From the NCBI GenBank assembly GCA_029225085.1, contig JAQXVU010000025.1, positions 1 through 34,542 on the forward strand: 34,542 nt of DNA, read 5' to 3'. The position numbers were made by a program, and so were the translations under genes. The DNA comes from Eggerthellales bacterium (lineage in GTDB: Bacteria; Actinomycetota; Coriobacteriia; Coriobacteriales; Eggerthellaceae). Below, piece after piece: positions 22,545 through 30,441 of this stretch; the first letter of the stretch is position 1, and each line of letters starts with the position of its first letter. The notes beneath the pieces were generated by a model. The model searched no databases. It had not been told where the DNA came from and saw nothing but the letters and a program-made list of their open reading frames with translations.

Positions 22545-23963
22545 ATGAAGGCGACTGATCAGATTAAGCGTGCAGCGCTGATGAAAACCATGGATTACCT
22601 TTTGGAAGACCCCGAGGCAAACGTCACGAAGATCATGGGGATGCTTGACAAGGTGGCACCGGCCGATCTATTTCCCTCTCAGCGTGAGGCGTTCCGCAAC
22701 GCCATCGATAGCAAGAACAATTGGTATCAGCTCATCATGCGCGTTCTCGATCTGAATCCCGAGATTCGCGATGACCTGATTAAGAACTTCGTGGTAGATG
22801 GCAACCTTATGGCATGGCCTCGCCAGGAGGAGATGCGCAGAGAGCACCAATGCAACATTCCCTGGGCGATTCTGCTCGACCCAACTAGCGCCTGTAATCT
22901 GCATTGCACCGGTTGCTGGGCTGCGGAGTACGGCCATAGCCTGAACCTTACTTACGATGACATCGACAGCATCATCAATCAGGGTAAGGAGCTGGGTATT
23001 CGCTTCTACATTTATACGGGTGGCGAGCCCATGGTGCGCAAGAAGGACCTCATTCGCCTGTGCGAGGCCCATCCTGACTGCAGCTTTCTGTGCTTCACCA
23101 ACGCAACCCTCATCGATGAAGCCTTCTGTCAGGATCTTCTGCGGGTGAAGAACTTCGTCCCAGCCATCAGCGCCGAGGGATCCCGTGAGACCACCGATGA
23201 ACGCCGTGGTGAGGGAACCTACGATAAGGTTCTCGCGGCTATGCGGCTGCTGAAGGCACATGGGCTGCCTTTCGGCGTGTCCACCTGCGTGACCAGGGCG
23301 AACTGCGACACAGTTGGCAGCGAGGAATTTGTAGACTGGATGATCGAGCAAGGGGCCCTGTTCTGCTGGATGTTCACCTACATGCCCGTTGGCCACGGTG
23401 CCCCTACCGATCTGATGCTTACGGTGCAGCAGCGACAGCGCATGTACGACTTCGTACGCCGTATGCGCAACGAGAAATCCCTGTTCATCATGGACTTCCA
23501 GAATGACGGTGAGTTCGTCGGCGGCTGCATTGCCGGTGGTCGACGCTATCTGCATATAAACGCTGCGGGTGATGTGGAGCCCTGCGTTTTCGTGCACTAC
23601 AGCAACGCGAACATCCACGACAAGACCCTGCTTGAATGCCTGCAGTCACCCCTGTTCATGGCTTATTACGAGGATCAGCCCTTCAACGGTAACCTTCTGC
23701 GTCCGTGCCCCATGCTCGAGAACCCCGATTGCCTTCAGCGAATGGTGGAAGGAACCGGAGCGGTTTGCACAGATTTGGAAAGCGACGAGCCTGTGGAAGA
23801 ACTGTGCGACAAATGTCGCCCCTTCGCTGAGGAGTGGGCCCCTGTTGCCCAGGAGATGTGGGAGAACCCCGACGATCCTCGTAGGCCTTGGCGTGAGGAT
23901 ATCACCAAGAACATGGCTGAGACCGACAAGGAGAAGTTTGCTCGACAGGGTAGAACCTTCTGA
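22545..23963 (+). CDS. Radical SAM/SPASM-like protein, substrate unknown
   Basis: A 472-residue radical SAM enzyme. Residues 1-105 form a family-specific helical N-terminus. The S-adenosylmethionine cluster motif is C117-x3-C121-x2-C124 (CNLHCTGC), followed by YTGGEP (about 162) and the ISAEGSRE strand. The C-terminal third has SPASM-like cysteines (GGCIAGGRRYLHI, EPCVF, RPCPML, NPDC, LCDKC) that may bind one or more auxiliary [4Fe-4S] clusters. Close relatives appear to be widespread in anaerobic Firmicutes and Actinobacteria without an assigned reaction. No precursor peptide was seen beside it. ATG 22545 follows GATGAGGAG. Confidence 0.88.
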   Translation: MKATDQIKRAALMKTMDYLLEDPEANVTKIMGMLDKVAPADLFPSQREAFRNAIDSKNNWYQLIMRVLDLNPEIRDDLIKNFVVDGNLMAWPRQEEMRREHQCNIPWAILLDPTSACNLHCTGCWAAEYGHSLNLTYDDIDSIINQGKELGIRFYIYTGGEPMVRKKDLIRLCEAHPDCSFLCFTNATLIDEAFCQDLLRVKNFVPAISAEGSRETTDERRGEGTYDKVLAAMRLLKAHGLPFGVSTCVTRANCDTVGSEEFVDWMIEQGALFCWMFTYMPVGHGAPTDLMLTVQQRQRMYDFVRRMRNEKSLFIMDFQNDGEFVGGCIAGGRRYLHINAAGDVEPCVFVHYSNANIHDKTLLECLQSPLFMAYYEDQPFNGNLLRPCPMLENPDCLQRMVEGTGAVCTDLESDEPVEELCDKCRPFAEEWAPVAQEMWENPDDPRRPWREDITKNMAETDKEKFARQGRTF

Positions 23964-24031
23964 GTTCGGTTTGCAAATCAGCCGGTTAGTTTGATACCAG
24001 AAACAATTTAAAAATCTGGCAAGTGAATAAT

Positions 24032-24070
24032 AGAGCCCCCATCCCGAACCGGTGATGGGGGCTCTCATTT
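24032..24070 (+). terminator. Terminator after the radical SAM gene
   Basis: A 12-bp stem AGAGCCCCCATC/GATGGGGGCTCT (24032-24043 and 24054-24065) with a 10-nt loop is followed by CATTT. The hairpin is strong but the T-tract is short. Confidence 0.8.
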
Positions 24071-24444
24071 GCGCAAAATCCCAGGTAAAGCGCCTGTTCA
24101 TTGGAAAATAATTTCTAATCAAACCCCATCTGTTCCTGATACAACTTTTCATACACTTTTCGCAAAATATATAGTGTTTTCCCAGGCCAGAGACCAATTG
24201 TTGCTAATCGAAAACATTGTTTCTGATAAGGGGCTAAAAATGAATAAATGTGCAAGTAATTTCACATATTTGCCTTTTCTGAGGACTTTTGTCCCAAAAA
24301 GGTGTGGAATCTTTTTTGCCAAGCGGTATCGGGTCTTATTTACGTTTCACCTGATGCCGTGACAGTTTGAAGCGCATCTGACTACGTATAAGCACGAAAT
24401 TCTGATCAGTTTTCTATTACGTAAGATTTCGTGAGGTGTCGGAT
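24066..24444. other. AT-rich gene-free stretch before the surface protein
   Basis: This region is clearly AT-richer than the rest of the window. One 97-codon frame starts at 24069, but it has an alternative start codon, no ribosome-binding site and a composition unlike neighbouring genes, so I do not call it. The last 60 nt hold two TACGTA copies (24383-24388 and 24418-24423) and an inverted repeat CACGAAAT/ATTTCGTG (24393-24400 and 24426-24433). A weak promoter GTGACA-N18-TACGTA (24359-24388) is possible. Confidence 0.5.
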
Positions 24445-25620
24445 ATGCTGTTCAAGCGGAACAATTCCAATGCTCACCTGAATAAAGCTGCTATCTGTCT
24501 CGCTGCTCTTTTGCTTGCTGTGGGACTTGTTCCTCTTTCCGCTATTGGCGAGAATCTGGTGAACACCGCAGGTATGCAGGTTACTGCTGCAGGTGTTGCG
24601 TCTCTCGAGGATGAGGGCCTTTCCCCTTTGGCCGATGACGGATCTTCTTCCGATTCCGTTGATGATTCTGCGGCCTCTGATGCCCCCGAGGATGGCACCG
24701 AGAATGCTGCCGATTCTAATGTGAATTCTTCTGCTGGCAACTCTGGCGATAACGGTTCTTCTGGCAATTCGGGCGTCTCTAACGACTCCAGTTCGTCTTC
24801 TGATGGCTCTGCAGGTTCCGATACTTCTAAGGATTCCGCTGCAGCGAACAGCTCTTCTAAGGACAAGAGCACCTTCGCAGTCCGTAATTCTACCTATCCC
24901 GAATCTGTGCAGATCAATATCGATCCCAACAATCCTGAAAAGGGAACCATCACCTTCACCGTTGGCAGCGTATCTGTCACGGCTGGTAAGAGCAGCACGG
25001 CAACACTGACGGTAACGAATGGGACCTCATCTGACTCTAAGTCTTTTAACCTTACCCCTGGCTCTGTAAGCGCTAACCCCACAGGTTCCATCACTGCTGA
25101 ATCCGCACTCACGAAGGAGTCCGTGAAGAAGGGGAGCGAGGGCACCTTCTCCTTTAAGATTTCCGTTCCTAAGGCCACTATGTCCGGTACGTACTACGTG
25201 CCTATCGACATCACCTATCCCGATAACGGTAGCACTGTCTATACCGTGTACGCTGAGGTGAACGTAACCGCAGCTTATAGCGGCGTTATCTGCTCGAAGG
25301 GCCGCAATAACGGTTCCCAGCTCTCTGGCTACGACAACAAGTTCAGCGATGAGTTCCTGTCGCTGGCCTTTGATCTCGCTAACTACGCCGAGTCTGGCGC
25401 CAATTACGATTGGAAGCTGAAGATCGAGGCTGCTGAGAGTGCAACGGGCGACTTCGTAGACGTCACCGATCAGCTCTCCTGCCAGTGGACGACCCCTCTC
25501 TCCGGTAGCGTTGCCTCTGGTTTCTCCGGCTCTGGAGCCATGAGCGCTCAGGATGTGTACACCGGTGAAGCTAAGATTTCCTTGAATGATCTGGATCCCG
25601 ACCATAAGTACGTGGTGTAA
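24445..25620 (+). CDS. Secreted surface/pilin-like protein, apparently truncated at its C-terminus
   Basis: A 391-residue exported protein. A Sec signal peptide (about 12-36, CLAALLLAVGLVPLSAIG) is followed by a Ser/Asp/Asn-rich low-complexity stalk (about 55-140). One or two beta-sandwich domains of bacterial Ig-like character come next (about 145-390, including a SVTAGKSSTATLTVTNGTSS segment). It stops abruptly at HKYVV without the LPxTG-type motif, hydrophobic helix and positive tail expected of a sortase substrate. The downstream sortase coding begins out of frame across its end. ATG 24445 is chosen because GTGAGGTG lies just upstream; GTG 24436 is an alternative. Confidence 0.75.
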   Translation: MLFKRNNSNAHLNKAAICLAALLLAVGLVPLSAIGENLVNTAGMQVTAAGVASLEDEGLSPLADDGSSSDSVDDSAASDAPEDGTENAADSNVNSSAGNSGDNGSSGNSGVSNDSSSSSDGSAGSDTSKDSAAANSSSKDKSTFAVRNSTYPESVQINIDPNNPEKGTITFTVGSVSVTAGKSSTATLTVTNGTSSDSKSFNLTPGSVSANPTGSITAESALTKESVKKGSEGTFSFKISVPKATMSGTYYVPIDITYPDNGSTVYTVYAEVNVTAAYSGVICSKGRNNGSQLSGYDNKFSDEFLSLAFDLANYAESGANYDWKLKIEAAESATGDFVDVTDQLSCQWTTPLSGSVASGFSGSGAMSAQDVYTGEAKISLNDLDPDHKYVV

Positions 25621-26311
25621 GAAGCTGCACGAGTGGTTGGCTAGCTACAATGAGAGCTTAGCCAGTGGGGAAGTGACTCCTGCGGCCGACCCCTTCTCCT
25701 TCCAGGAGGCGGAAGATCAGTTTAACGGAAAGGGTCTCCAAAACGGGCTTGTGGGCTTCATCAAAATTCCCGCCATGAAGTGCAACATGCCCCTGTACTT
25801 GGGGTCGAGCTATGAGCACATGGCTTTGGGTGCCACGGTGGTTGGCGGCACCTCCGCGCCTATTGGCGGTGAGAGCACCAACTGCGCCATCGCTGCACAT
25901 CGTGGCTGGCAGACCTCGGCCATGTTCCGGGATATCGAGACCCTGAAGAAGGGCGATAAGGTGATCATCGGCAACCCCTGGGAGACCATGGAGTACCAGG
26001 TCACGAAGATTCGCGTCATAGATCCTTCCGATACTGATGCTATTGCCATTCAACCTGGTCGTGATCTGGTGTCCCTGCTGACCTGTCACCCCTATGGCTA
26101 CAACTACTCTCGTTATCTGGTTATCTGCGAGCGCGTAGACGCCGATAGTGTCGCGATCGAAGCCGACGCAAATGAAGACTCTGGCATTGCAGGTGAGCTC
26201 TCGTTGGTGCAGGTAGAAGACGTGCTGCGCATTGTGGGGCTGGCTGGCATCGCAATTTGCGCAGTGCTGCTGATTATGCGCCTTCGTAAGCAGAAGAAGA
26301 ACGGCCGGTAA
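25586..26311 (+). CDS. Class C sortase lacking its N-terminal membrane anchor (possible pseudogene)
   Basis: A sortase domain with catalytic H105 (AAHRGW), C167 (LLTCHPYG) and R176 (SRYLVICER). It has a DPF lid motif (35-37) and a C-terminal transmembrane helix with an RKQKK tail (about 213-241). All are class C features, so it should be a pilin polymerase. Class C enzymes normally have an N-terminal helix before the lid; here the frame instead begins inside the end of the surface-protein gene, 35 nt before that gene's stop and in another frame. The first 10 or so residues are not sortase-like and there is no good ribosome-binding site. It is probably a deletion remnant, possibly translated by coupling. 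Confidence 0.75.
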   Translation: MIWIPTISTWCKKLHEWLASYNESLASGEVTPAADPFSFQEAEDQFNGKGLQNGLVGFIKIPAMKCNMPLYLGSSYEHMALGATVVGGTSAPIGGESTNCAIAAHRGWQTSAMFRDIETLKKGDKVIIGNPWETMEYQVTKIRVIDPSDTDAIAIQPGRDLVSLLTCHPYGYNYSRYLVICERVDADSVAIEADANEDSGIAGELSLVQVEDVLRIVGLAGIAICAVLLIMRLRKQKKNGR

Positions 26312-26338
26312 ACTGTTGGTTGCCAGTGGGTCGTTATA

Positions 26339-26382
26339 TGTCAGCACCTGGCTGGCTGATGGCTAATCAGTATGTGCTGACA
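26339..26382. repeat. Nested inverted repeat after the sortase gene
   Basis: Outer arms TGTCAGCAC/GTGCTGACA (26339-26347 and 26374-26382) enclose an inner CTGAT/ATCAG hairpin (26356-26360 and 26366-26370). No T-tract follows, so this is not a standard terminator. Confidence 0.6.
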
Positions 26383-26481
26383 CGTAACCGGTCGCCTGCG
26401 AATGGTCACATGTCGGTGAATGAGCCGAAATCTGCATTGTCCCTGCTGTTCGCGGACTTTTCCTGCTCCCTTATGTCTGTG

Positions 26482-26490
26482 TGTGATAAT
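26482..26490 (+). promoter_or_regulatory. Extended -10 promoter of the metallo-beta-lactamase gene
   Basis: TGTGATAAT (26482-26490) fits an extended -10 box (TGn before GATAAT), which would compensate for the poor -35. It lies about 110 nt before the ATG at 26601. Confidence 0.4.
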
Positions 26491-26540
26491 ACAACCTGAA
26501 CGAAAGAACAAGGAATCTCTAGGCAGCACGTCTGCGAATC

Positions 26541-26581
26541 CGAACATCGCTTGGCGGAGCGTTGTTCGACGGTCAGACCGT
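26541..26581. promoter_or_regulatory. Two hairpins in the leader of the metallo-beta-lactamase gene
   Basis: CGAACATCGCT/AGCGTTGTTCG (26541-26551 and 26558-26568, one mismatch) is followed at once by ACGGTC-A-GACCGT (26569-26581). They end 19 nt before the start codon. Either an operator or an RNA structure is possible. Confidence 0.45.
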
Positions 26582-26600
26582 GCTGGGTAATCGGGGGATT

Positions 26601-27629
26601 ATGAACAAGAAGCGTATGTTTCCACAGGCTGATAGGTATTGCGTGCGCCTTCTCGAAGAAGTGCGTCCCAACATCTACCAGACCACCTATGAGCTCAGCA
26701 GCTTTCCCTTTGCACCCCGCGTCGATATGTTCTGCGTGGTGGAGCCTGGCGAGCGCGCGATGCTCATAGACACCGGCTGGTGGGAGATTACCGGCGTTGG
26801 CGCCCTGAATGAGATGGTGCGTCGCTTCAACGTGCCCTGGGAGAACGTGCAGGTGTTCCTGACCCACTTCCACAATGACCACGCTGGCAATCTCGACTTC
26901 TGTCTGGAAAACGGCGCTCATCTGGTGATGCACGGCCCTGACGATCCCCTTACCAAGGAGGACTACGCCCAATTCCTACGCAAGACCGGTGCGGACCTGG
27001 TAGGCGAGCGCGGCGACGAGCTGGCTGCCCTTGCCGCTATGGCTGGCCGCCCCGACCTCACCGCTCATGGCTCTCGCGATGTTCCCCTTACCGGCTCTGA
27101 GCATATAGACATCGCTGGCTACTCCTTTAAGCCCATTCTCACCCCAGGCCACGCCCCTGAGCACGTGTGCTTGCAGGAGGAACGAGAGGGCATCCTCTTC
27201 GCCGGCGATCACATCGTAGAAAAGGTGCCTCTTGCCTCGCAGTACAAGGCGGATAGCCAGGTTTTGCTGCGCTATCTGGAAGGCTTGCAGACCGTTGGCG
27301 ACATGAACCTTACGGAGATGTACATGAGCCACTGCAGGTCTCGACGCGATGAGGAGATTCCCGCCGAAGTGCAGCGCATCATCCATTTCTACGAGCGCCC
27401 GCTGCGCAAGACCCTCAACCTCCTCATAGAGGCTTCCGGCGAACCTCTGAGCATCTATGAGCTGGCATGCCGCTACTACGCCTACCGCAAGGAGCGCATC
27501 GCGGACCTCGACTCCATTACCAGAATGCGTCGTCTGTCCGGCGTCTTCCTCTTCGCTGAGTATCTGCACGACATTGGTCTTGTGCAGCGCGTAGAGGACG
27601 CCGATGGAGTCTTAAGGTATTTTGCCTAG
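26601..27629 (+). CDS. Metallo-beta-lactamase-fold hydrolase
   Basis: A 342-residue MBL-fold protein with the zinc motif T88-HFHNDH94, a further His in LTPGHAPEH, and FAGDH. The last 90 or so residues form a helical C-terminal domain like that of LACTB2/GloB-type relatives that contact nucleic acid or thioesters. Substrate cannot be told from sequence; glyoxalase II-like thioester hydrolysis is one option. ATG 26601 has a modest GGGGG-containing site upstream, and an in-frame TTG at 26562 would run through the leader hairpins. It stands alone with its own promoter-like box. Confidence 0.85.
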   Translation: MNKKRMFPQADRYCVRLLEEVRPNIYQTTYELSSFPFAPRVDMFCVVEPGERAMLIDTGWWEITGVGALNEMVRRFNVPWENVQVFLTHFHNDHAGNLDFCLENGAHLVMHGPDDPLTKEDYAQFLRKTGADLVGERGDELAALAAMAGRPDLTAHGSRDVPLTGSEHIDIAGYSFKPILTPGHAPEHVCLQEEREGILFAGDHIVEKVPLASQYKADSQVLLRYLEGLQTVGDMNLTEMYMSHCRSRRDEEIPAEVQRIIHFYERPLRKTLNLLIEASGEPLSIYELACRYYAYRKERIADLDSITRMRRLSGVFLFAEYLHDIGLVQRVEDADGVLRYFA

Positions 27630-27774
27630 CGAATAGCCCTATTCCTGTTACCCCGGCAAACGCCTCGTCGGAATCGAAGCTTTAGTTCATCGAAGATCCG
27701 TTCATTAGCGGCTCCGCTGGTTCTATGCGCTAAACTGAATGAAGCAACGTGAATTGTCTGGAAGGGGCTCCGCC

Positions 27775-29304
27775 GTGGAAGATTCCTCTAAGAAAACTCA
27801 GAAGCGCTTTTGCTCTCAGTGCGGAACTCCCGTGCGCGACAACGAGAAATTTTGCCGTGAATGCGGAGCTCTATTGAAGTCTGTCCCCGTTTCTGAAGAG
27901 TCAGCCTCTAAGGAGCATACCTCCGCGCAGAATGAATCTTCCGAGCAGCAGACCGCGGCTTCATCGTCTGGTCCCGCTTCCGCCACTGCAGCAGCTTCCG
28001 CTGGCACTGCGTCTGCGAAAACCGAGTCCGCTTCCACCTCTGCGACATCTGAGACAGCCTCCACATTTACTCCCTCAGATCCTGCTCCTGCCAAAGAGCC
28101 CGAGAACGTCTTCGAGGCCCTCGGCTGGGATGCTCCTGACCCTCAACAGCTAAAGAGCATTCAAGCCGGCAAGCGCAAGAAGCTCAGCCCCCGCACCTTC
28201 ATCATTTTGGTTGTCGTGGCCGTTATCGCACTGCCAATGGCCCTTTTCGGCGGATGTACTGCCTGCGGCGTCTTCGATGACGACATTACCTACGAGGACG
28301 ATTCACCTCACAAGCTGTATTGGCCCTACAGCGGTCTTGCCCAGATGCTCCCGGAGCCTGATGCGGAGTACGGCGATATCGAGAAAGACAAGAATTCCGA
28401 CTTCCGCGCCACGTTAGAGGAAGTGCAGCCTGAGTACTTCGCCGACTATGCAAAAGAGTGCCAGGCCTACGGCTTCTCCCTGAACGTAACGCAGGATGAG
28501 ACCAGCTTCTCGGCGGAAAACGACGAGGGCTGCGCTCTGCACCTGACCTACAGCGAAGATAACATGCGCATGAAGATCAAGCTTACGGCTCCTACGGTGC
28601 GCGTTCGGGTTGAGGTGGAATGCGACGAGGCTTCCTCTGAGGACTACGATATCTGGGTTGTCATCGATGACGATTGGCAGGGCACTATTCGCAAGGGCGA
28701 GAGCGACATCTACGACCTCGACCTCACCTCTGGCAAGCACACTCTGCGCATCGAGAGCGAAGATAACTACGAGGTCTACGGAACCATGCCCTTCACGGTG
28801 TCCGGTGAGTGCGCTCTGACTTTCAGCGCTAATTGCAAGAAAGATCGCGTGAAGATCACCTTGGTACAGGAGTCTGGTGACGCAACGGTTGGCGACGAGG
28901 TTGCTGCTGGCGATGAGACTGCGGCCGAGACGACCAATGGTGCTTCTGCTTCGTCGTCTGCATCTAAGCCTGCTGATCCCGATATGGTCACCTACACCAA
29001 GGTTAATGCTAAACAGCTCATGGATGACGTGGCAAACGATGCCGACAAGGCAAAGCAGGACTATTACTTCGAGTATGTGGAAGTAACCGGTGTCATCGAC
29101 TCCATAGACTCTGATCTGTCCTACGTCACCATTGTTCCGAAGAAGGGAACCTACTTCTACAACGTCATGGGCTTCACGCAGGATAAGGACCAGGAGAAGG
29201 CCCTGAAGAAGTACGCGGAGGGCGACGAGATAACTCTTCGCGGTCAGATTACTTTGGTGAGCCAGCTTCTTGGCTACAGCATGGATATCTACGAGATTCT
29301 ATAA
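27775..29304 (+). CDS. Zinc-ribbon membrane protein with DUF6591-like and OB-fold domains
   Basis: A 509-residue protein of unknown role. It has an N-terminal zinc ribbon (C13, C16, C27, C30: FCSQCG...FCRECG), a Ser/Ala/Thr-rich disordered linker (about 40-115), and one transmembrane helix (about 141-160). An extracellular region starting YWPYSGLAQMLPEPDAEYG resembles DUF6591 (about 182-275). A beta-rich segment and a second linker lead to a C-terminal domain like the tRNA_anti-like OB-fold (about 410-509, with YYFEYVEVTGVI). GTG 27775 is chosen because GGAAGGGG lies 8 nt upstream; ATG 27739 has no such site. It lies between two sortase regions but has no sorting signal. Confidence 0.8.
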   Translation: MEDSSKKTQKRFCSQCGTPVRDNEKFCRECGALLKSVPVSEESASKEHTSAQNESSEQQTAASSSGPASATAAASAGTASAKTESASTSATSETASTFTPSDPAPAKEPENVFEALGWDAPDPQQLKSIQAGKRKKLSPRTFIILVVVAVIALPMALFGGCTACGVFDDDITYEDDSPHKLYWPYSGLAQMLPEPDAEYGDIEKDKNSDFRATLEEVQPEYFADYAKECQAYGFSLNVTQDETSFSAENDEGCALHLTYSEDNMRMKIKLTAPTVRVRVEVECDEASSEDYDIWVVIDDDWQGTIRKGESDIYDLDLTSGKHTLRIESEDNYEVYGTMPFTVSGECALTFSANCKKDRVKITLVQESGDATVGDEVAAGDETAAETTNGASASSSASKPADPDMVTYTKVNAKQLMDDVANDADKAKQDYYFEYVEVTGVIDSIDSDLSYVTIVPKKGTYFYNVMGFTQDKDQEKALKKYAEGDEITLRGQITLVSQLLGYSMDIYEIL

Positions 29305-29392
29305 CCGCTCTGAAGTTGCGCTTGGTAGCCGGGATTTGAGCCCTGGTGATTAAGCGACTCGATGCTCGCTCATGATGCCCGCAAGTTGGCCC

Positions 29393-30181
29393 TTAAAGCT
29401 CGACGTTATCTTCTACATAACCCACAATGAGATAACGGGTTTCTGCAGCTGCGTCTACGCAGGTCACAAGCTGAATAAGCTGTTCTGGCGATGCGGGGAC
29501 GTCGTTGAGCTTTACTTGGGCGGTCGCGGACAAATCCGTAGCATAGTCTTGTAGGGCTGCGGGGGAGGAGTAGCTCCTGCGCATAACACCCGTATCCTGT
29601 GAGGAGATTTTGCTCACGGCGAAAAGCTTTACCTGGTAGTTTGCGCTAGGCGTCAGCACGTATAGCGTGTCGTGATCTTGAAAGTCCCCCTCGTCGGCCA
29701 TTTGAGCAAGCTGGCCGAACATGCTGCCGTCCTGCATGTTGTGACCGAAGATGGTGCTCACCATATCGGAATAATCAGCAGCGTTTTCGCAGTTCAGGAA
29801 TATACATCCAGTGTGCACTACGCCGTCCTCATCGCCAGAGAAATTCTTATGCAGGTACTCCTCGTTATCGTCGCCTTGCACGATTGGATAGTTCACGTTG
29901 GTGCCCGGCATATACACCCAACCCACCACATCAGGATTCTCATCGCGAAGGTGCTCCCAATCAGCCGTCATATCCTGCAGGGATAGATGAGCATCAGAAG
30001 AGTTAAGGTCCGTAACGTTGCGAGCCAAATCGTCATATTTTGATCCAGCCTGCAGGTAGGAGCAGCCTATGAATGCGAGGCCCATAACGGAAACTGCGAA
30101 GACCACGGAGCACAGGGCCACAAGAACTCGGTGCGTTGCGTTCCCTCGATGGGTCTCGCCGCTCTGCTTCTTTTCGCCCAC
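29393..30181 (-). CDS. Class B sortase
   Basis: A membrane-anchored transpeptidase that cuts a sorting signal and joins the protein to the wall. The 262-residue protein has an N-terminal transmembrane helix (about 18-40) and the class B core: GWVYMPGTNVNYPIVQ (87-102), IFGHNM with H147, LYVLTP, QLVTC with C241, and R249 in ETRYLIVGY. All three catalytic residues are present. The start is GTG 30181, with AGGAGG 5 nt upstream on the minus strand. No substrate with an NPQTN-like or LPxTG-like motif is visible next to it. It is convergent with the zinc-ribbon/OB-fold gene. Confidence 0.9.
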   Translation of the reverse strand: MGEKKQSGETHRGNATHRVLVALCSVVFAVSVMGLAFIGCSYLQAGSKYDDLARNVTDLNSSDAHLSLQDMTADWEHLRDENPDVVGWVYMPGTNVNYPIVQGDDNEEYLHKNFSGDEDGVVHTGCIFLNCENAADYSDMVSTIFGHNMQDGSMFGQLAQMADEGDFQDHDTLYVLTPSANYQVKLFAVSKISSQDTGVMRRSYSSPAALQDYATDLSATAQVKLNDVPASPEQLIQLVTCVDAAAETRYLIVGYVEDNVEL

Positions 30182-30294
30182 GGTTCCTCCTGTGTCCGCC
30201 TAGTCTCCCAATGCGTTGCTCCTGCAACTGTTCGCCTTACAAAACGCTGCCTGCAAGGCATGGTACCACGCCGGCATGGTGGGAACTCGCGACG

Positions 30295-30324
30295 CAAAAA
30301 AGGGGAGCGCATACCGCGCTCCCC
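30295..30324 (-). terminator. Terminator of the choice-of-anchor I gene
   Basis: A 9-bp stem GGGGAGCGC/GCGCTCCCC (30302-30310 and 30316-30324) with a 5-nt loop is followed on the minus strand by TTTTTTT. It lies about 120 nt after the stop at 30442. Confidence 0.9.
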
Positions 30325-30346
30325 AGCGAGAAAGAGAGAAGTTTCT

Positions 30347-30398
30347 CGGTAATCGCCGCGGGTATCGGTACACCTGCAGCCTTGCGGTGATTACCGCA
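30347..30398. other. Mutually exclusive hairpins in the 3' region of the choice-of-anchor I gene
   Basis: A long 13-bp pairing CGGTAATCGCCGC/GCGGTGATTACCG (30347-30359 and 30384-30396) competes with a compact hairpin TGCGGT-GATT-ACCGCA (30383-30388 and 30393-30398). Its one irregular pair is G-U on the plus strand but A-C on the minus strand. Confidence 0.5.
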
Positions 30399-30441
30399 GG
30401 CCGCAAACATTGGGAGTCCGCAAGCCCGCAGCATCAATCGC

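Noticed and set aside
24069-24362. 97-codon frame in the AT-rich gap
   Set aside because: Non-ATG start, no ribosome-binding site, overlaps the end of the preceding terminator region, and its composition is unlike any neighbouring protein.
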